NCBI GenBank assembly: GCA_964473465.1
Contig: CAYYPE010000002.1
Span: 186,001 to 250,000 of the forward strand
Direction: 5' to 3'
DNA from: CALHRB01 sp964473465
GTDB taxonomy: Bacteria; Bacteroidota; Ignavibacteria; Kapaibacteriales; UBA2268
Length of the DNA: 64,000 nt
A model generated the notes under the pieces. The model had not been told where the DNA came from, did no database searches, and was given only the letters and a program-made list of their open reading frames with translations. The translations under genes and the position numbers were made by a program. This document shows positions 39,601 to 45,963 of this stretch, piece after piece (within the stretch, counting starts at the first letter, position 1; each line of letters begins with the position of its first letter).

Positions 39601-39699
39601 AAGCCACGAAATCATCTCGTAGCCGAACTCTCCAAGAAAACAGAAAACAGAATCTTCTGCTTGTTTGCCAGTTATATTTATTGTTTCGTTTTCTTTCAT
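30673..39699 (-). CDS. Giant multi-domain glycosyltransferase (3008 residues)
   Basis: One uninterrupted frame strings many sugar-transfer modules together. In order: an uncertain N-terminal transferase-like region (about 1-330, with GPQGGNLYL at 250-258); a GT2 domain (about 338-590, ADDGSTDNT at 374-382 and GSDD at 424-427); a TPR-like stretch; a second GT2 (about 693-950, DNNSQDGT and KLDND at 778-782); a Rossmann/methyltransferase-like part (about 995-1165); a helical linker; a GT4-like domain (about 1363-1712); a third GT2 (about 1727-1990); a GT9/heptosyltransferase-like domain (about 2036-2320, four Cys at 2288-2301); a second GT4 (about 2415-2795, EGFSLPTLEAMACGLPVI); and TPR repeats to the end. 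No signal peptide or membrane helix is seen, so it is probably cytoplasmic. Product (surface glycan or protein glycosylation) is unknown. Confidence 0.85.
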   Translation of the reverse strand: MKENETINITGKQAEDSVFCFLGEFGYEMISWLPYLLFLKQTLNIRLHTVSRKGSKPFYYFSDEHFEADPSLIGDMWGDTKHYNQLSSYFPGKLLIHPGPDFINQRKIIIKGKEWTNNNIHTIINQKNYSIPDFSFINNPLPFEINKPFVVINNKFFRQWYQKYKGPINYFRREDLEEMREVLNSLGFSIVYNHFVEQTSYDQFFDLNDRDIFGNDSLSVNLADFYKSLDAEGRNILQLSVYNNAEFVIGPQGGNLYLPAICRKDLWILMRDGEYLDYLEFGRLYGINVNIFYEPAHILASIKYLNDRDKQKITTQKAINIVHSAYTGIIEENKNKSLPLISICIFVYNRENLIAETIKSCLNQSYQNFEIIIADDGSTDNTAAVVKSFNDPRIKYYYKEHTNAPDTRNFALKHANGDYIIWVGSDDILDSSILEEYVNSLKIYKDADILYCNLQSFDNQGNKGIFLSYQDWYQRNPEMLAFLFEGSPIPDGGTLIKKSVYEEVGNYNIEFTRAQDYEFWSRVVLAEKFNAKYVNKTLYYYRIHDGNLTGHLNNATDYSFERKILQNVIDIAGFEKLFPNFNWKIDYDYFLSLACLKTGLKFLERKGLIEGINYINRSIEIYPDIDKFKILSEIYFRLNQYEPAKTILIEAYRQFPYDEWVINRLKDFGILPSSIPLYYPSSELKQDDSEDFVNICIVTYNRIEFTKQCIESVLQYTDYPYVITVVDNNSQDGTKDYLKKLKEEGKIKNLILLDDNIGVAKASNLAWSLEPKARYYLKLDNDIVIQKPGWLYAMVKVVENVPKIGAIAYNFESKSYPYQIINDFKIRIKNPHTLGGACILIPKRTEKKLGFWCEDYGLYGEEDADYGVRIHCAGLFNAYMEDEDIGIHLPAGKAGVIDPETLIAKDGIEEKEDREYRLFKDESRRKNVSDGAFKKNYNDYFSRNRSLYVESVFLKSFDVSQYIYESNKKQTKDTTKAENLALNLDVSSFELESNEKTFLPILLNIINNLNTKKIVCIGNFNYDFLEPICLAKEKFNQNLKVLAFTIEDTASSEINEKINRIESKFPKFISFFSNTFFEALIGLDDRSVDLIIFDSIINNEDLDFYIDSVLPKLTSSGLIVLPKTGISILNDTNWKSFQKLTWDFDNIEFNIGGGFGLIFPKNQDSTLKNYFSELRTKKHLYTELFRAEAFKLSSKTENNKYSSDIEKYEQVLDYLEKTQIAMSRLDYSSVNQLEKEFISLFPDSPFACLTGAIIKRQKNELKESVLLIEQARYLFEIPEVIYEMKVIASSKGNIEKSREINDYIQMKYPEWNFSPSDSDYISLIFSSAIERLKILKNNFKYIQTEKEDRKNQIINKPKVTAFRNVRIGFLSIDYHNNGCPAIRLVTPLKCLEKSGFGYQWIDVGELNDGKLEPKIDNILSLDILIIQRQICGLIPFNALRSLIKDKDIKIVYEIDDALTDLPFHHPHYLHFERFRPFIYEYIKNADLVTVSTDGLKSLYSSYSDKIVVLNNFFSDELITKKVSFPRYSDGPVKILFSGTITHEPDFKEIEGVLRRILNEFADAVELLMWGGTTFSSLSQLKNVKIIDEFYNDYYKYLERLQSIEADFAVIPLNDNLFNRSKSHIKWIEYSACGIPGIYSNVGEYSISIRNEITGILVDNNYEQWYNAIRRFIEDENFRETIARNAYEIVHRDFTFEKNCHEWDKAYRSILSIDRLESIEQESNEGIEASIIIPVHNQLHYTKDCLEDLFKTVDLSKTEIIIINNASTDGTEEYLQSLGSKIKVIKNKENLNYSKINNQGAKIASGKYLIFLNNDTLPLPGWYDEIIKEFEEYPDTGIQGVKLLYEDGTIQHAGMVFGPMPNTDDCPFHAYVQLPADFPYVNLRRQFQFVTGACLAIRSHLFRQIGGFDEEYEFGWEDTDLCMKVNQTGKQVIYNPKSVLYHFESGTKKLKEDSMNDFLLPLSSRDIKNRIRFMDKWSQFIKKDAVEFFRNDGFKFENGMLFPTDMKSAQLMRKITSKNYLTSFASTFWNFNYAEGKQILIRVTPALGDALMLTTIIHEIKSKHPHLDIFVSGVQLVEPIFQNNPDIKEFVIQDTEREKFILSKSDRIIDYNNLIANLPEYFNGIHFMDILANISGIRLNSNDFVYNISQEELNWAENEIDNFAKGNKIIGLQLITNKDIKRSYPFGSELLNEFRKRYFNHKFILFGLHENYAEGDDVLNCGSKGFSFRNQIALANYCDFFITIDSVFFHVAHNLLKKPTLLIAGLTNPALIGNHSVGFFVVRNENLNCLNCYWTQKCNIECMNQLPPESIVSAFAEIDKHKFIPEPVNTVDVRLNWSSDYQKAIYDFFVNYSNKNRKLRLIDQDGILPQYSLDWNGIEVRYNNVKAEQLSFDFSSNGSSFNKQEITKKPDLIKKTNKKLNIVWEGSQFVYHSLALINREHCSNLINLDNIELTIIPYEPETYLPEKTRKNNELIKHDIRFKEKVDDEVSKRPYVWIRHQWPPKFEPPKGAKWIIMQPWEFSTLRKDFADLFNQADEIWTPSNYSRQSFINSGVDFNKVQVIPNGIDPEIFKPNGEKYKLNTNKRLKFLFVGGTIFRKGIDILLNAYASSFSSNDNVCLVVKDMGGDSFYKGQTAKEQIEILKVKPNAPEIIYIDSSLTESEMASLYRACDIFVCPYRGEGFSLPTLEAMACGLPVIVTKGGSTDDFTDEDVAWYIPAMKRSIGNVIDGHQLTGEAFVLEPEQESLCEIMKEIYNKPASVKLKGIIAAQRVRSNWTWKRATLKLLSRLDALYDLNLAEENEKALVEEKNEIDDFLNAESEYQSKKYKKAEELFSKIISINNADSKQKIHSYLRLAEIYMIQNELDKSLKFIANAEQIDSDHTDVKYIKSKHLALSGQDTEALEQLTELFNTWRTRKFDTSLGISLDDLLTDTADIFLSFDDAESALSLYTEALKYNSTNARACLGAGKCFLTVMAYEEAQKMLDWAKKLDPDLSEASVLLEDILEKQTN

Positions 39700-39881
39700 T
39701 TTGTGATAATATTAACCAAAAAATAAAACCAAATCAAAAATAACAAGAAATATGCCAACGAAAAAGTTAAGAAAAACTATTCTGATATTCAAACTGATTT
39801 AAGTTTAGCATACAAAACAAAACAATGATGATGAAAAATCGTTTTATTCCTAATTATTTTTAATTAATATATTAGGATTTT

Positions 39882-40529
39882 ATGAATAATCAGTTAGTTC
39901 CAATAGTAATTGAACAGACAAGCAGAGGCGAAAGGTCTTATGATATTTATTCAAGACTTTTGAAGGAAAGGATAATCTTTATTGGACAGCCAATAGATGA
40001 TTATGTTGCAAATCTTGTTATAGCACAATTTTTATTTCTTTCCAGCGAGGACCCAAATAAAGATATTAATCTTTACATAAATTCCCCCGGCGGTAGTGTA
40101 ACCGCAGGACTGGCAATATATGATACAATGCAGTTTGTTGCTCCGGATATTGTTACTATTTGCATCGGAATGGCTGCTTCTATGGCTCAGGTTTTGCTTT
40201 GTGCAGGCACCAAAGGAAAAAGGTATGCTCTTCCACATTCAAGAATTATGATGCATCAGCCTTCGGGTGGCACTCAGGGCCAATCAGCAGATATAGAAAT
40301 TTATACAAAAGAGATGCTTAGAATTAGAGATACTCTTTATAATATCACTGCAAAGCATACCGGGAAAACTTATGAACAAATTAAGCAAGATGCCGACAGG
40401 GATTATTATATGTCTGCGGAGGAAGCCTTGAACTATGGCATTATTGACAAAATTATGGAACGCAGTCCCATCAAAAAATCAGATGAAGACAAAAGCGAAG
40501 AAAAATCATCTGAAACTAAATCTGAGTAG
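39882..40529 (+). CDS. clpP: ATP-dependent Clp protease proteolytic subunit ClpP
   Basis: ClpP is the tetradecameric serine protease of the ClpXP machine. The 215-residue protein has the catalytic triad: Ser100 in IGMAASMAQ, His125 in RIMMHQPSGG and Asp174 in DRDYYMSAEEA. The substrate-channel opening segment INSPGGSVTAGLAIYDTM is present, and the tail is charged and Lys/Glu/Ser-rich. It is 25 bases ahead of clpX, so they form an operon. Divergent from the giant glycosyltransferase, with a 182-base spacer. Confidence 0.97.
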   Translation: MNNQLVPIVIEQTSRGERSYDIYSRLLKERIIFIGQPIDDYVANLVIAQFLFLSSEDPNKDINLYINSPGGSVTAGLAIYDTMQFVAPDIVTICIGMAASMAQVLLCAGTKGKRYALPHSRIMMHQPSGGTQGQSADIEIYTKEMLRIRDTLYNITAKHTGKTYEQIKQDADRDYYMSAEEALNYGIIDKIMERSPIKKSDEDKSEEKSSETKSE

Positions 40530-40554
40530 AATATAATTAATTATTGAACCAAAA

Positions 40555-41817
40555 ATGGCAAAAGATAAAGATCATTCACCTAAAGTTATTTCCTGTTCAT
40601 TCTGCGGTAGAAGTTCGAGAGAAGTCAAAAACCTGATTGAAGGACTGGATAATGTCTTTATATGCGAGAGTTGCGTTGAAATATGCAATGAAATTCTTAG
40701 CGAAAGAAAATACGATAAGTTAAAGAAGGACATTAGTTTTAATATTCTTAAACCTTCTCAAATTAAGAGTAAGCTTGATGAATATGTTATAGGGCAGGAT
40801 TATGCAAAAACAGTTCTATCAGTCGCAGTTTATAACCATTTTAAAAGAATAATGGCAGATAACACCTCGGGCCAGTATTCTGATGTTGAAATCGAGAAGA
40901 GCAATATTTTGTTGCTCGGACCGACCGGAACTGGTAAAACTCTTTTAGCACGAACTCTTGCTAAAATTCTCGATGTTCCTTTTGCAATTGCTGATGCAAC
41001 AACTATAACCGAAGCTGGTTATGTTGGCGATGATGTTGAAACGGTTCTTGTTCATTTGCTTCAAAAAGCAGATTATGACGTTCAGCTTGCAGAAAGAGGA
41101 ATAATTTATATTGACGAAATAGATAAAATTGGAAGAAAAAGCGAATCCACTTCGATAACAAGAGATGTCTCTGGCGAAGGAGTTCAGCAAGCCCTTCTTA
41201 AAATTCTGGAGGGAACTGTTGCTGGAGTTCCTCCAAAAGGCGGAAGAAAACATCCCGAGCAGCCCTTGATTTATATAAATACTACTAACATATTATTTAT
41301 TTGCGGCGGAGCTTTCGAAGGTTTGGAAAAAACAATTGCAAGCAGGTTAAGACCTACAACTATCGGTTTCACTGCCGAAAACAAAGCTACAATTGATGAA
41401 TCCTTTGAATTATTAAAATACGTCGAGCCTGAAGATTTGTTGAAATTTGGATTTATTCCGGAATTAATCGGAAGACTGCCTGTTGTAGCACCTTTGCATG
41501 CTCTGGACGAAAAAGCTATGATTAATATATTAACTCAACCAAAAAATGCTATTATCAAGCAGTATCAAAAGCTATTCAAGCTGGAAGGTATAGATCTGGT
41601 CTTCGAAGACGAGGCTCTGCTTGCACTTGTCAGGAAAGCTATGACGAGGAAGACAGGTGCAAGAGCTTTAAGGGCAATTGCTGAAGAAGTTATGTTGCCT
41701 ATAATGTATAATCTGCCAGACAAAGCCAATGTAAAGGTATGCACTATCACAGCTGGTGTTGTCGAAAACGGTGAAGAACCTATATACAGCAACATAGAGC
41801 AGGCAAAAAGAGCATAG
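40555..41817 (+). CDS. clpX: ATP-dependent Clp protease ATP-binding subunit ClpX
   Basis: ClpX unfolds substrates and feeds them to ClpP. The 420-residue protein has the N-terminal C4 zinc-binding domain (CSFCGRSS...CESCVEIC, about 15-45), Walker A LLGPTGTGKTLLAR (about 122-135), Walker B IIYIDEIDKIGRK, sensor and pore segments, and the ClpP-docking IGF loop in LRPTTIGFTAE. C-terminal domain TGARALRAIAEEVMLP is complete. It follows clpP and precedes, after 17 bases, the type IX plug gene. Confidence 0.97.
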   Translation: MAKDKDHSPKVISCSFCGRSSREVKNLIEGLDNVFICESCVEICNEILSERKYDKLKKDISFNILKPSQIKSKLDEYVIGQDYAKTVLSVAVYNHFKRIMADNTSGQYSDVEIEKSNILLLGPTGTGKTLLARTLAKILDVPFAIADATTITEAGYVGDDVETVLVHLLQKADYDVQLAERGIIYIDEIDKIGRKSESTSITRDVSGEGVQQALLKILEGTVAGVPPKGGRKHPEQPLIYINTTNILFICGGAFEGLEKTIASRLRPTTIGFTAENKATIDESFELLKYVEPEDLLKFGFIPELIGRLPVVAPLHALDEKAMINILTQPKNAIIKQYQKLFKLEGIDLVFEDEALLALVRKAMTRKTGARALRAIAEEVMLPIMYNLPDKANVKVCTITAGVVENGEEPIYSNIEQAKRA

Positions 41818-41834
41818 TAATTTAACTGATTTTT

Positions 41835-43199
41835 ATGTTAAATATTACATATACTTCAAGGCAAAAAGAAATATTAAATTCTTTATCGATCTTTTTGTTT
41901 TGTATGTTTTTTATTGCAACTGCCGCATATCCACAGCAGGATGATATAATTAAAATTCCAGCTCAATTGAGATTTTTGAGAATATACGGGGGGGACAACG
42001 AAACAAAACCCCCTGTTATTCTAATCAAAGGAGAAGATAGCAGATTCAATACTTCAATAGGAGAGAAATTTATTACTATTGAGTTTGACATTGCATCAAA
42101 TGTCCCACCGTCTTTATATGCAAGGTTTTATCACTGCACTTTCGATTGGATTGAAGACGAGAGTATATTTCTAAACGATGTAACCCTTCTCAGGACAAGC
42201 AATATCGAATGGAGCTCTGCACCAATGCTGTCAAGGTTTTATAATTATCGTGGCAAGCTAAAGGTTCCTAACGAGCAGATAAAATTCAATTATGCAGGCA
42301 ACTGGAAAGTTAAAATATTTGATTATGAAGATGAAAGTAAACCTTTTGCCGAAGGAAGATTTTTTGTTGTTCAGCCCAAAACAAATGTTGATATCAATAT
42401 ATTCGGAGATTTCTATTCTCCAAAATATTCTGTTAGTTCTTCGGCTTTAACAATGGAAGCAAATGTTACCGGCTCTTCAAATTTACTGGAAAATAATGTT
42501 CACACAGCAGTTTTTTACAGAAATCACCGTTGGTGGGAACCATATTATGTTAGCTCTCAAAGAAAAATTAACTTTAATCAAAAGCAATACAGATACAAAT
42601 TTCCAACTTATATTAGTGGTTTTATTACTTATGGGAAAAAGTTCAGAATAGACAGACTTCCTGCCGAAAATGCTTATCGGATTTTGAACATGTCAAATAT
42701 CGCTGAATTTCCCTCAGGTGGCGACTATGTCAGGCTACCTCTTTCGGATTTAAGGAGGCGAGGAACTTTTCTTGACCGTGATGATGATGGTGCTATGATA
42801 ACCACTTTTATTCCTTTTTCATACGATGATTATGTTTATGTTGAATTTGTTCTTGACCCTGATGGATGGACAACAAATGAAGATGTTGTTCTTGTAGGCT
42901 CTTTCAACAACTGGAAACCAGACAAGAACTGGATTATGTATTATGATGAAGAAGAAAGATATTTCAAACTAAGGCAATGGATTCGCCGGGCAAGGCATAA
43001 TTATCTTTACGCTACCGCAAGGGTAAATATTGACGATGATTCAATAGAAAATCTTTCTTACGATGAATTCGAAGGCAATACAGGAACAGCAGGACATACT
43101 TTTATTACACTTATTTACTACAGAGAGTTAGAATACGGTGGATATGACTCCATAATAGGAATTGGTGCCGCAAATATCTATGGCAATATCAGAAAATGA
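41835..43199 (+). CDS. Type IX secretion plug-like protein (DUF5103 family)
   Basis: The 454-residue product has a signal peptide (IFLFCMFFIATAAYPQQ, end near 35). The N-terminal DUF5103 region (about 45-165) shows FITIEFDIASNVPPSLYARF, the HCTFDW motif and WKVKIFDYED. A C-terminal beta-sandwich (about 310-435, VLVGSFNNWKPDKNWIMYYD) resembles the starch/glycogen-binding-like end seen in this family. In Bacteroidota, related proteins plug the SprA translocon of the type IX secretion system. It sits directly after clpX and runs into the opposite-strand Nramp gene with a 6-base gap. Role inferred from family. Confidence 0.72.
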   Translation: MLNITYTSRQKEILNSLSIFLFCMFFIATAAYPQQDDIIKIPAQLRFLRIYGGDNETKPPVILIKGEDSRFNTSIGEKFITIEFDIASNVPPSLYARFYHCTFDWIEDESIFLNDVTLLRTSNIEWSSAPMLSRFYNYRGKLKVPNEQIKFNYAGNWKVKIFDYEDESKPFAEGRFFVVQPKTNVDINIFGDFYSPKYSVSSSALTMEANVTGSSNLLENNVHTAVFYRNHRWWEPYYVSSQRKINFNQKQYRYKFPTYISGFITYGKKFRIDRLPAENAYRILNMSNIAEFPSGGDYVRLPLSDLRRRGTFLDRDDDGAMITTFIPFSYDDYVYVEFVLDPDGWTTNEDVVLVGSFNNWKPDKNWIMYYDEEERYFKLRQWIRRARHNYLYATARVNIDDDSIENLSYDEFEGNTGTAGHTFITLIYYRELEYGGYDSIIGIGAANIYGNIRK

Positions 43200-43205
43200 T
43201 TGCTT

Positions 43206-44447
43206 CTACTCAATAATTGGCAAGAGCACCAAAACAACTGAAAGAATTATAAGCACTAAAGCTGTTGACCAACCAACAAGATTATGAAAAGCTTTGTTTG
43301 TATAATCCCCCATAATTTCTTTGTTATTAATCATTCTCATTATGTAGAATAATATTATAGGAAGCAGTATTCCATTAGCCACCTGAGCCCAAAGAGTGAT
43401 TTGAATTAGAGGTGCATTCGGAAATAATATTATTGCCATACCAACAAGCAGGATTAAAGTAAAAATTGTATAATATTCAGGAGCATCTTTCAACGATTTA
43501 TCAACGCCTGCCTCGAAACCAAAAGCCTCGCAAACACTGAAAGCAGTTGCTATTGGAAGAATACAGGCAGAGAAAATCGAGGCAATAAATAAACCAAATG
43601 CGAACAGCATTGCTGCAAAAGATCCTGCAAGTGGTTCAAGGGCAAGAGCGGCATCTTTTGCTTCGTTAATTTCTATTCCATTTATATGAAGAGTAGCGGC
43701 ACAAGCTACAATTATAAAGAAAGCTATCATGACAGTAATTATACTGCCAATAACAACATCCCATAAAGAATATTTATAATTATCCGGTTTTAATCCTTTC
43801 TCTATTACTGATGATTGGAGATAAAACATCATCCATGGACAGATTGTTGTTCCTATCAAGCCGATAACCATTGTAACGTAACTAAATTCGAATTCGACGT
43901 GTGGTTTGACTATAGACTGCCCAATTTCTTCCCATTGTGGCTTGCCAAGTAGTGCAGAAATAACATAGACAAACAGAAAAAGGCTGAAAATCAAAAAAAT
44001 TTTCTCAACAGACTTATATGTTCCCCGAACAACTATGAACCAAACAACAATAGCAGACAAAGGAACAGAAATATATTTACTAATGCCAAATACTTCAAGA
44101 CTCCCGGCAATACCAGCAAATTCTGTTGCTGTGTTGCCAATATTTGCAACAAGAACACCGATAAAAATCAGGAATGTTGTTTTCACTCCTGCATTTTCTC
44201 TTATGAGGTCTGCTAAACCCTTGCCAGTTACTATCCCCATTCGAGCGTTCATTTCCTGAATAACAACAAGGGCAATAAAAGCCGGAATCAGAGTCCAGAT
44301 TAATTTGTAGCCATACATTGCTCCCGCAAGTGAGTATGTTGTTATACCTCCGGCATCATTATCAACGCTTCCTGTTATAATTCCGGGTCCCAAAACAGCA
44401 AGAAAAATTAATATTTTTTTCCAGAAATTTGTCTTTTGCTTAGCCAT
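43206..44447 (-). CDS. Nramp-family transporter lacking DPGN and MPH motifs
   Basis: The 413-residue membrane protein has the Nramp/SLC11 fold with about 11 membrane helices. In canonical Mn/Fe Nramps the first helix carries DPGN and the sixth MPH. Here the corresponding stretches read PGIITGSVDNDAGG (about 21-34) and TTICPWMM (about 200-207), so the usual metal-site methionine and histidine are absent. Other conserved segments (GIVTGKGLADLIREN, ANIGNTATEFAGIAGSLEVF) remain. Divergent Nramp groups include Mg2+ transporters (NRMT). It follows the MgtE-N/CBS gene after 16 bases. Transported ion (Mg2+ or another divalent ion) is an inference. Confidence 0.85.
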   Translation of the reverse strand: MAKQKTNFWKKILIFLAVLGPGIITGSVDNDAGGITTYSLAGAMYGYKLIWTLIPAFIALVVIQEMNARMGIVTGKGLADLIRENAGVKTTFLIFIGVLVANIGNTATEFAGIAGSLEVFGISKYISVPLSAIVVWFIVVRGTYKSVEKIFLIFSLFLFVYVISALLGKPQWEEIGQSIVKPHVEFEFSYVTMVIGLIGTTICPWMMFYLQSSVIEKGLKPDNYKYSLWDVVIGSIITVMIAFFIIVACAATLHINGIEINEAKDAALALEPLAGSFAAMLFAFGLFIASIFSACILPIATAFSVCEAFGFEAGVDKSLKDAPEYYTIFTLILLVGMAIILFPNAPLIQITLWAQVANGILLPIILFYIMRMINNKEIMGDYTNKAFHNLVGWSTALVLIILSVVLVLLPIIE

Positions 44448-44463
44448 AATCTGAATAATTACT

Positions 44464-45714
44464 TTATAATTTCCTCTTTCGGCTCTTTAACAGGGTAAAT
44501 ACAACATCATCAATCAAAATCATACCAAGCAGTCTGGAATAGTTATCAACTACTGGAATTGCCAATAAATTATATTTTGATATAATTTCTGCAAGGTCGT
44601 CAATTTTGTCATAGTCCTGCATTTTAATAACCCGCTGATTCATAATATCAACAAGTTTGATATCGGGGTCCGAAACAATTAAATCCCTCAAAGAGACAGT
44701 TCCGAGCAATTTTTCATCATTGTCAAGAACATAAAGGTAATAAATTGAGTCGGATTCGGGTTTAAGCTTTCGCAACTCATCAATTGTTTGTTGAACTGTC
44801 ATCTCTTTTTTAAAAGCAATAAAATCAGTTGTCATCAAACTGCCAACAGTATTATCGGGATATTCCATCAGTTCACGAACTTCGTCAGAAGCTTCCTTCT
44901 CCATTTCGTTAAGCAATTCTTCTGCCTTTTCTTTATCCAGATCGTCAAGTATGTCGGCGGCTTCGTCTGCCGGCATTTTTTCGAGAACATCAGCTGCTTT
45001 CTGAACCGGAAGATTTTCAAGTAGTGAAATTTGAACATCTTGCTCGAGTTCTTCGAAAACGTCGGCAGCTTTCTCTTCGTCAATGGTGTTCATAAAATCA
45101 ATCTGGGAATTGCGGTCTAATTCCTCGATAATGTCTGCTATATCAGAAGGGTGGAGGGTAAGTAATTTGGAATAAGGGGAAGAAATCTTTATTGATAAAT
45201 TAGGTAAATTAATATGCTCTACCTCGTCCCAAGGCATAAATTTTGAAGGAATACTTAGTCCAAATGGTTTCAGGAGGAATTTTAAAGGTTTTGCTAAACC
45301 AAGTCTTCGCAGCAAGCCTTCTATACCAACATCCACTGCTACGAGAAAAGTGCCCGATGGAATCATAGCAAATCTTAAATCATTTACCCGAACCACCTTT
45401 CTGCCATTAACATCAACAATTTGTCTGTCAAGTATCTGTTTGGCAAGATATACATGATTGATTTTGCTAAGGTTTATGGGCTTTAACTCCTTGCAAACCA
45501 GATAATATTTACCTCTTCGTTTTATAAGGTCGAAAGGACCCGAATCGAATTCTTCATGGCCTTTTTCTGTTTTTAGCTTCAAAGCAACAATTTTTGGTCT
45601 TTCGTAGCTAATGTCTACGATAATATCTTCCAGCTTACCTATAACGTCAAGTTCAGGGGAGTATATTCTGCTACCCAGAACCCTGCTTAGATAGAAAGTT
45701 TTTATTGCTGACAT
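44464..45714 (-). CDS. PRC-barrel/MgtE-N/CBS-domain protein
   Basis: This soluble protein carries the Mg2+-sensing cytoplasmic half of an MgtE channel without the channel. I use ATG 45714 (MSAIKTFYL) because GGAGGG stands five bases before it; the product is 416 residues. A PRC-barrel-like domain (about 5-85) is followed by a second PRC-like one (about 95-175), an MgtE N-domain helical repeat (about 185-285, HPSDIADIIEELDRNS and similar), and a CBS pair (about 290-410). There is no membrane helix. It is co-transcribed with the Nramp gene and probably senses metal to control it. That link is inference. Confidence 0.85.
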   Translation of the reverse strand: MSAIKTFYLSRVLGSRIYSPELDVIGKLEDIIVDISYERPKIVALKLKTEKGHEEFDSGPFDLIKRRGKYYLVCKELKPINLSKINHVYLAKQILDRQIVDVNGRKVVRVNDLRFAMIPSGTFLVAVDVGIEGLLRRLGLAKPLKFLLKPFGLSIPSKFMPWDEVEHINLPNLSIKISSPYSKLLTLHPSDIADIIEELDRNSQIDFMNTIDEEKAADVFEELEQDVQISLLENLPVQKAADVLEKMPADEAADILDDLDKEKAEELLNEMEKEASDEVRELMEYPDNTVGSLMTTDFIAFKKEMTVQQTIDELRKLKPESDSIYYLYVLDNDEKLLGTVSLRDLIVSDPDIKLVDIMNQRVIKMQDYDKIDDLAEIISKYNLLAIPVVDNYSRLLGMILIDDVVFTLLKSRKRKL

Positions 45715-45780
45715 TTTTCCCTCCATTAGGAAGATGAATATCACGGAGGGAAAACTATGAGATTAGATTCCCGGCGTGAT
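45715..45780 (-). promoter_or_regulatory. Two mutually exclusive hairpins over the MgtE-N/CBS start: candidate riboswitch
   Basis: On the minus-strand RNA, hairpin A pairs ATCACG-cc-GGGAA (45780-45768) with TTCCC-tc-CGTGAT (45752-45740), with a 15-nt loop. Hairpin B pairs TTTTCCCTCC (45754-45745) perfectly over 10 bp with GGAGGGAAAA (45724-45715), which contains the ribosome binding site of the gene that starts at 45714. Bases 45745-45752 are in both, so only one can form. Hairpin A would free the site, hairpin B would block it. The pairings are directly read; no known riboswitch consensus is recognised. Confidence 0.65.
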
Positions 45781-45842
45781 ATTTTTATTTAAAAAAATGT
45801 TCCGAACTGAGTCGGGATCCATTAATTTTTTTCTCCGATAAT

Positions 45843-45878
45843 AAAACAAAAAGGAATTCCATTTTTTAATGGTATTCC
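45843..45878 (-). terminator. Rho-independent terminator of the NIF3/zinc-ribbon operon
   Basis: Minus strand: GGAAT-a-CCATT with an A-rich loop and AATGG-a-ATTCC, then TTTTTGTTTT. It lies about 90 bases after the stop of the zinc-ribbon gene and upstream of the switch leader, so it separates the two units. Alternatively it could take part in attenuation of the transporter unit. Confidence 0.75.
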
Positions 45879-45963
45879 AAGTGCAAATTTAAAAAAAATA
45901 GAGGTAGGATATAATCTTTAACCAGAAAAAATTTGAAAAATATCAATATATTTTTTTCTGTCT

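Noticed and set aside
45781..45840. Known metal riboswitch (yybP-ykoY or M-box) in the transporter leader
   Set aside because: None of the conserved loop sequences of these classes is visible; only the two competing hairpins are.
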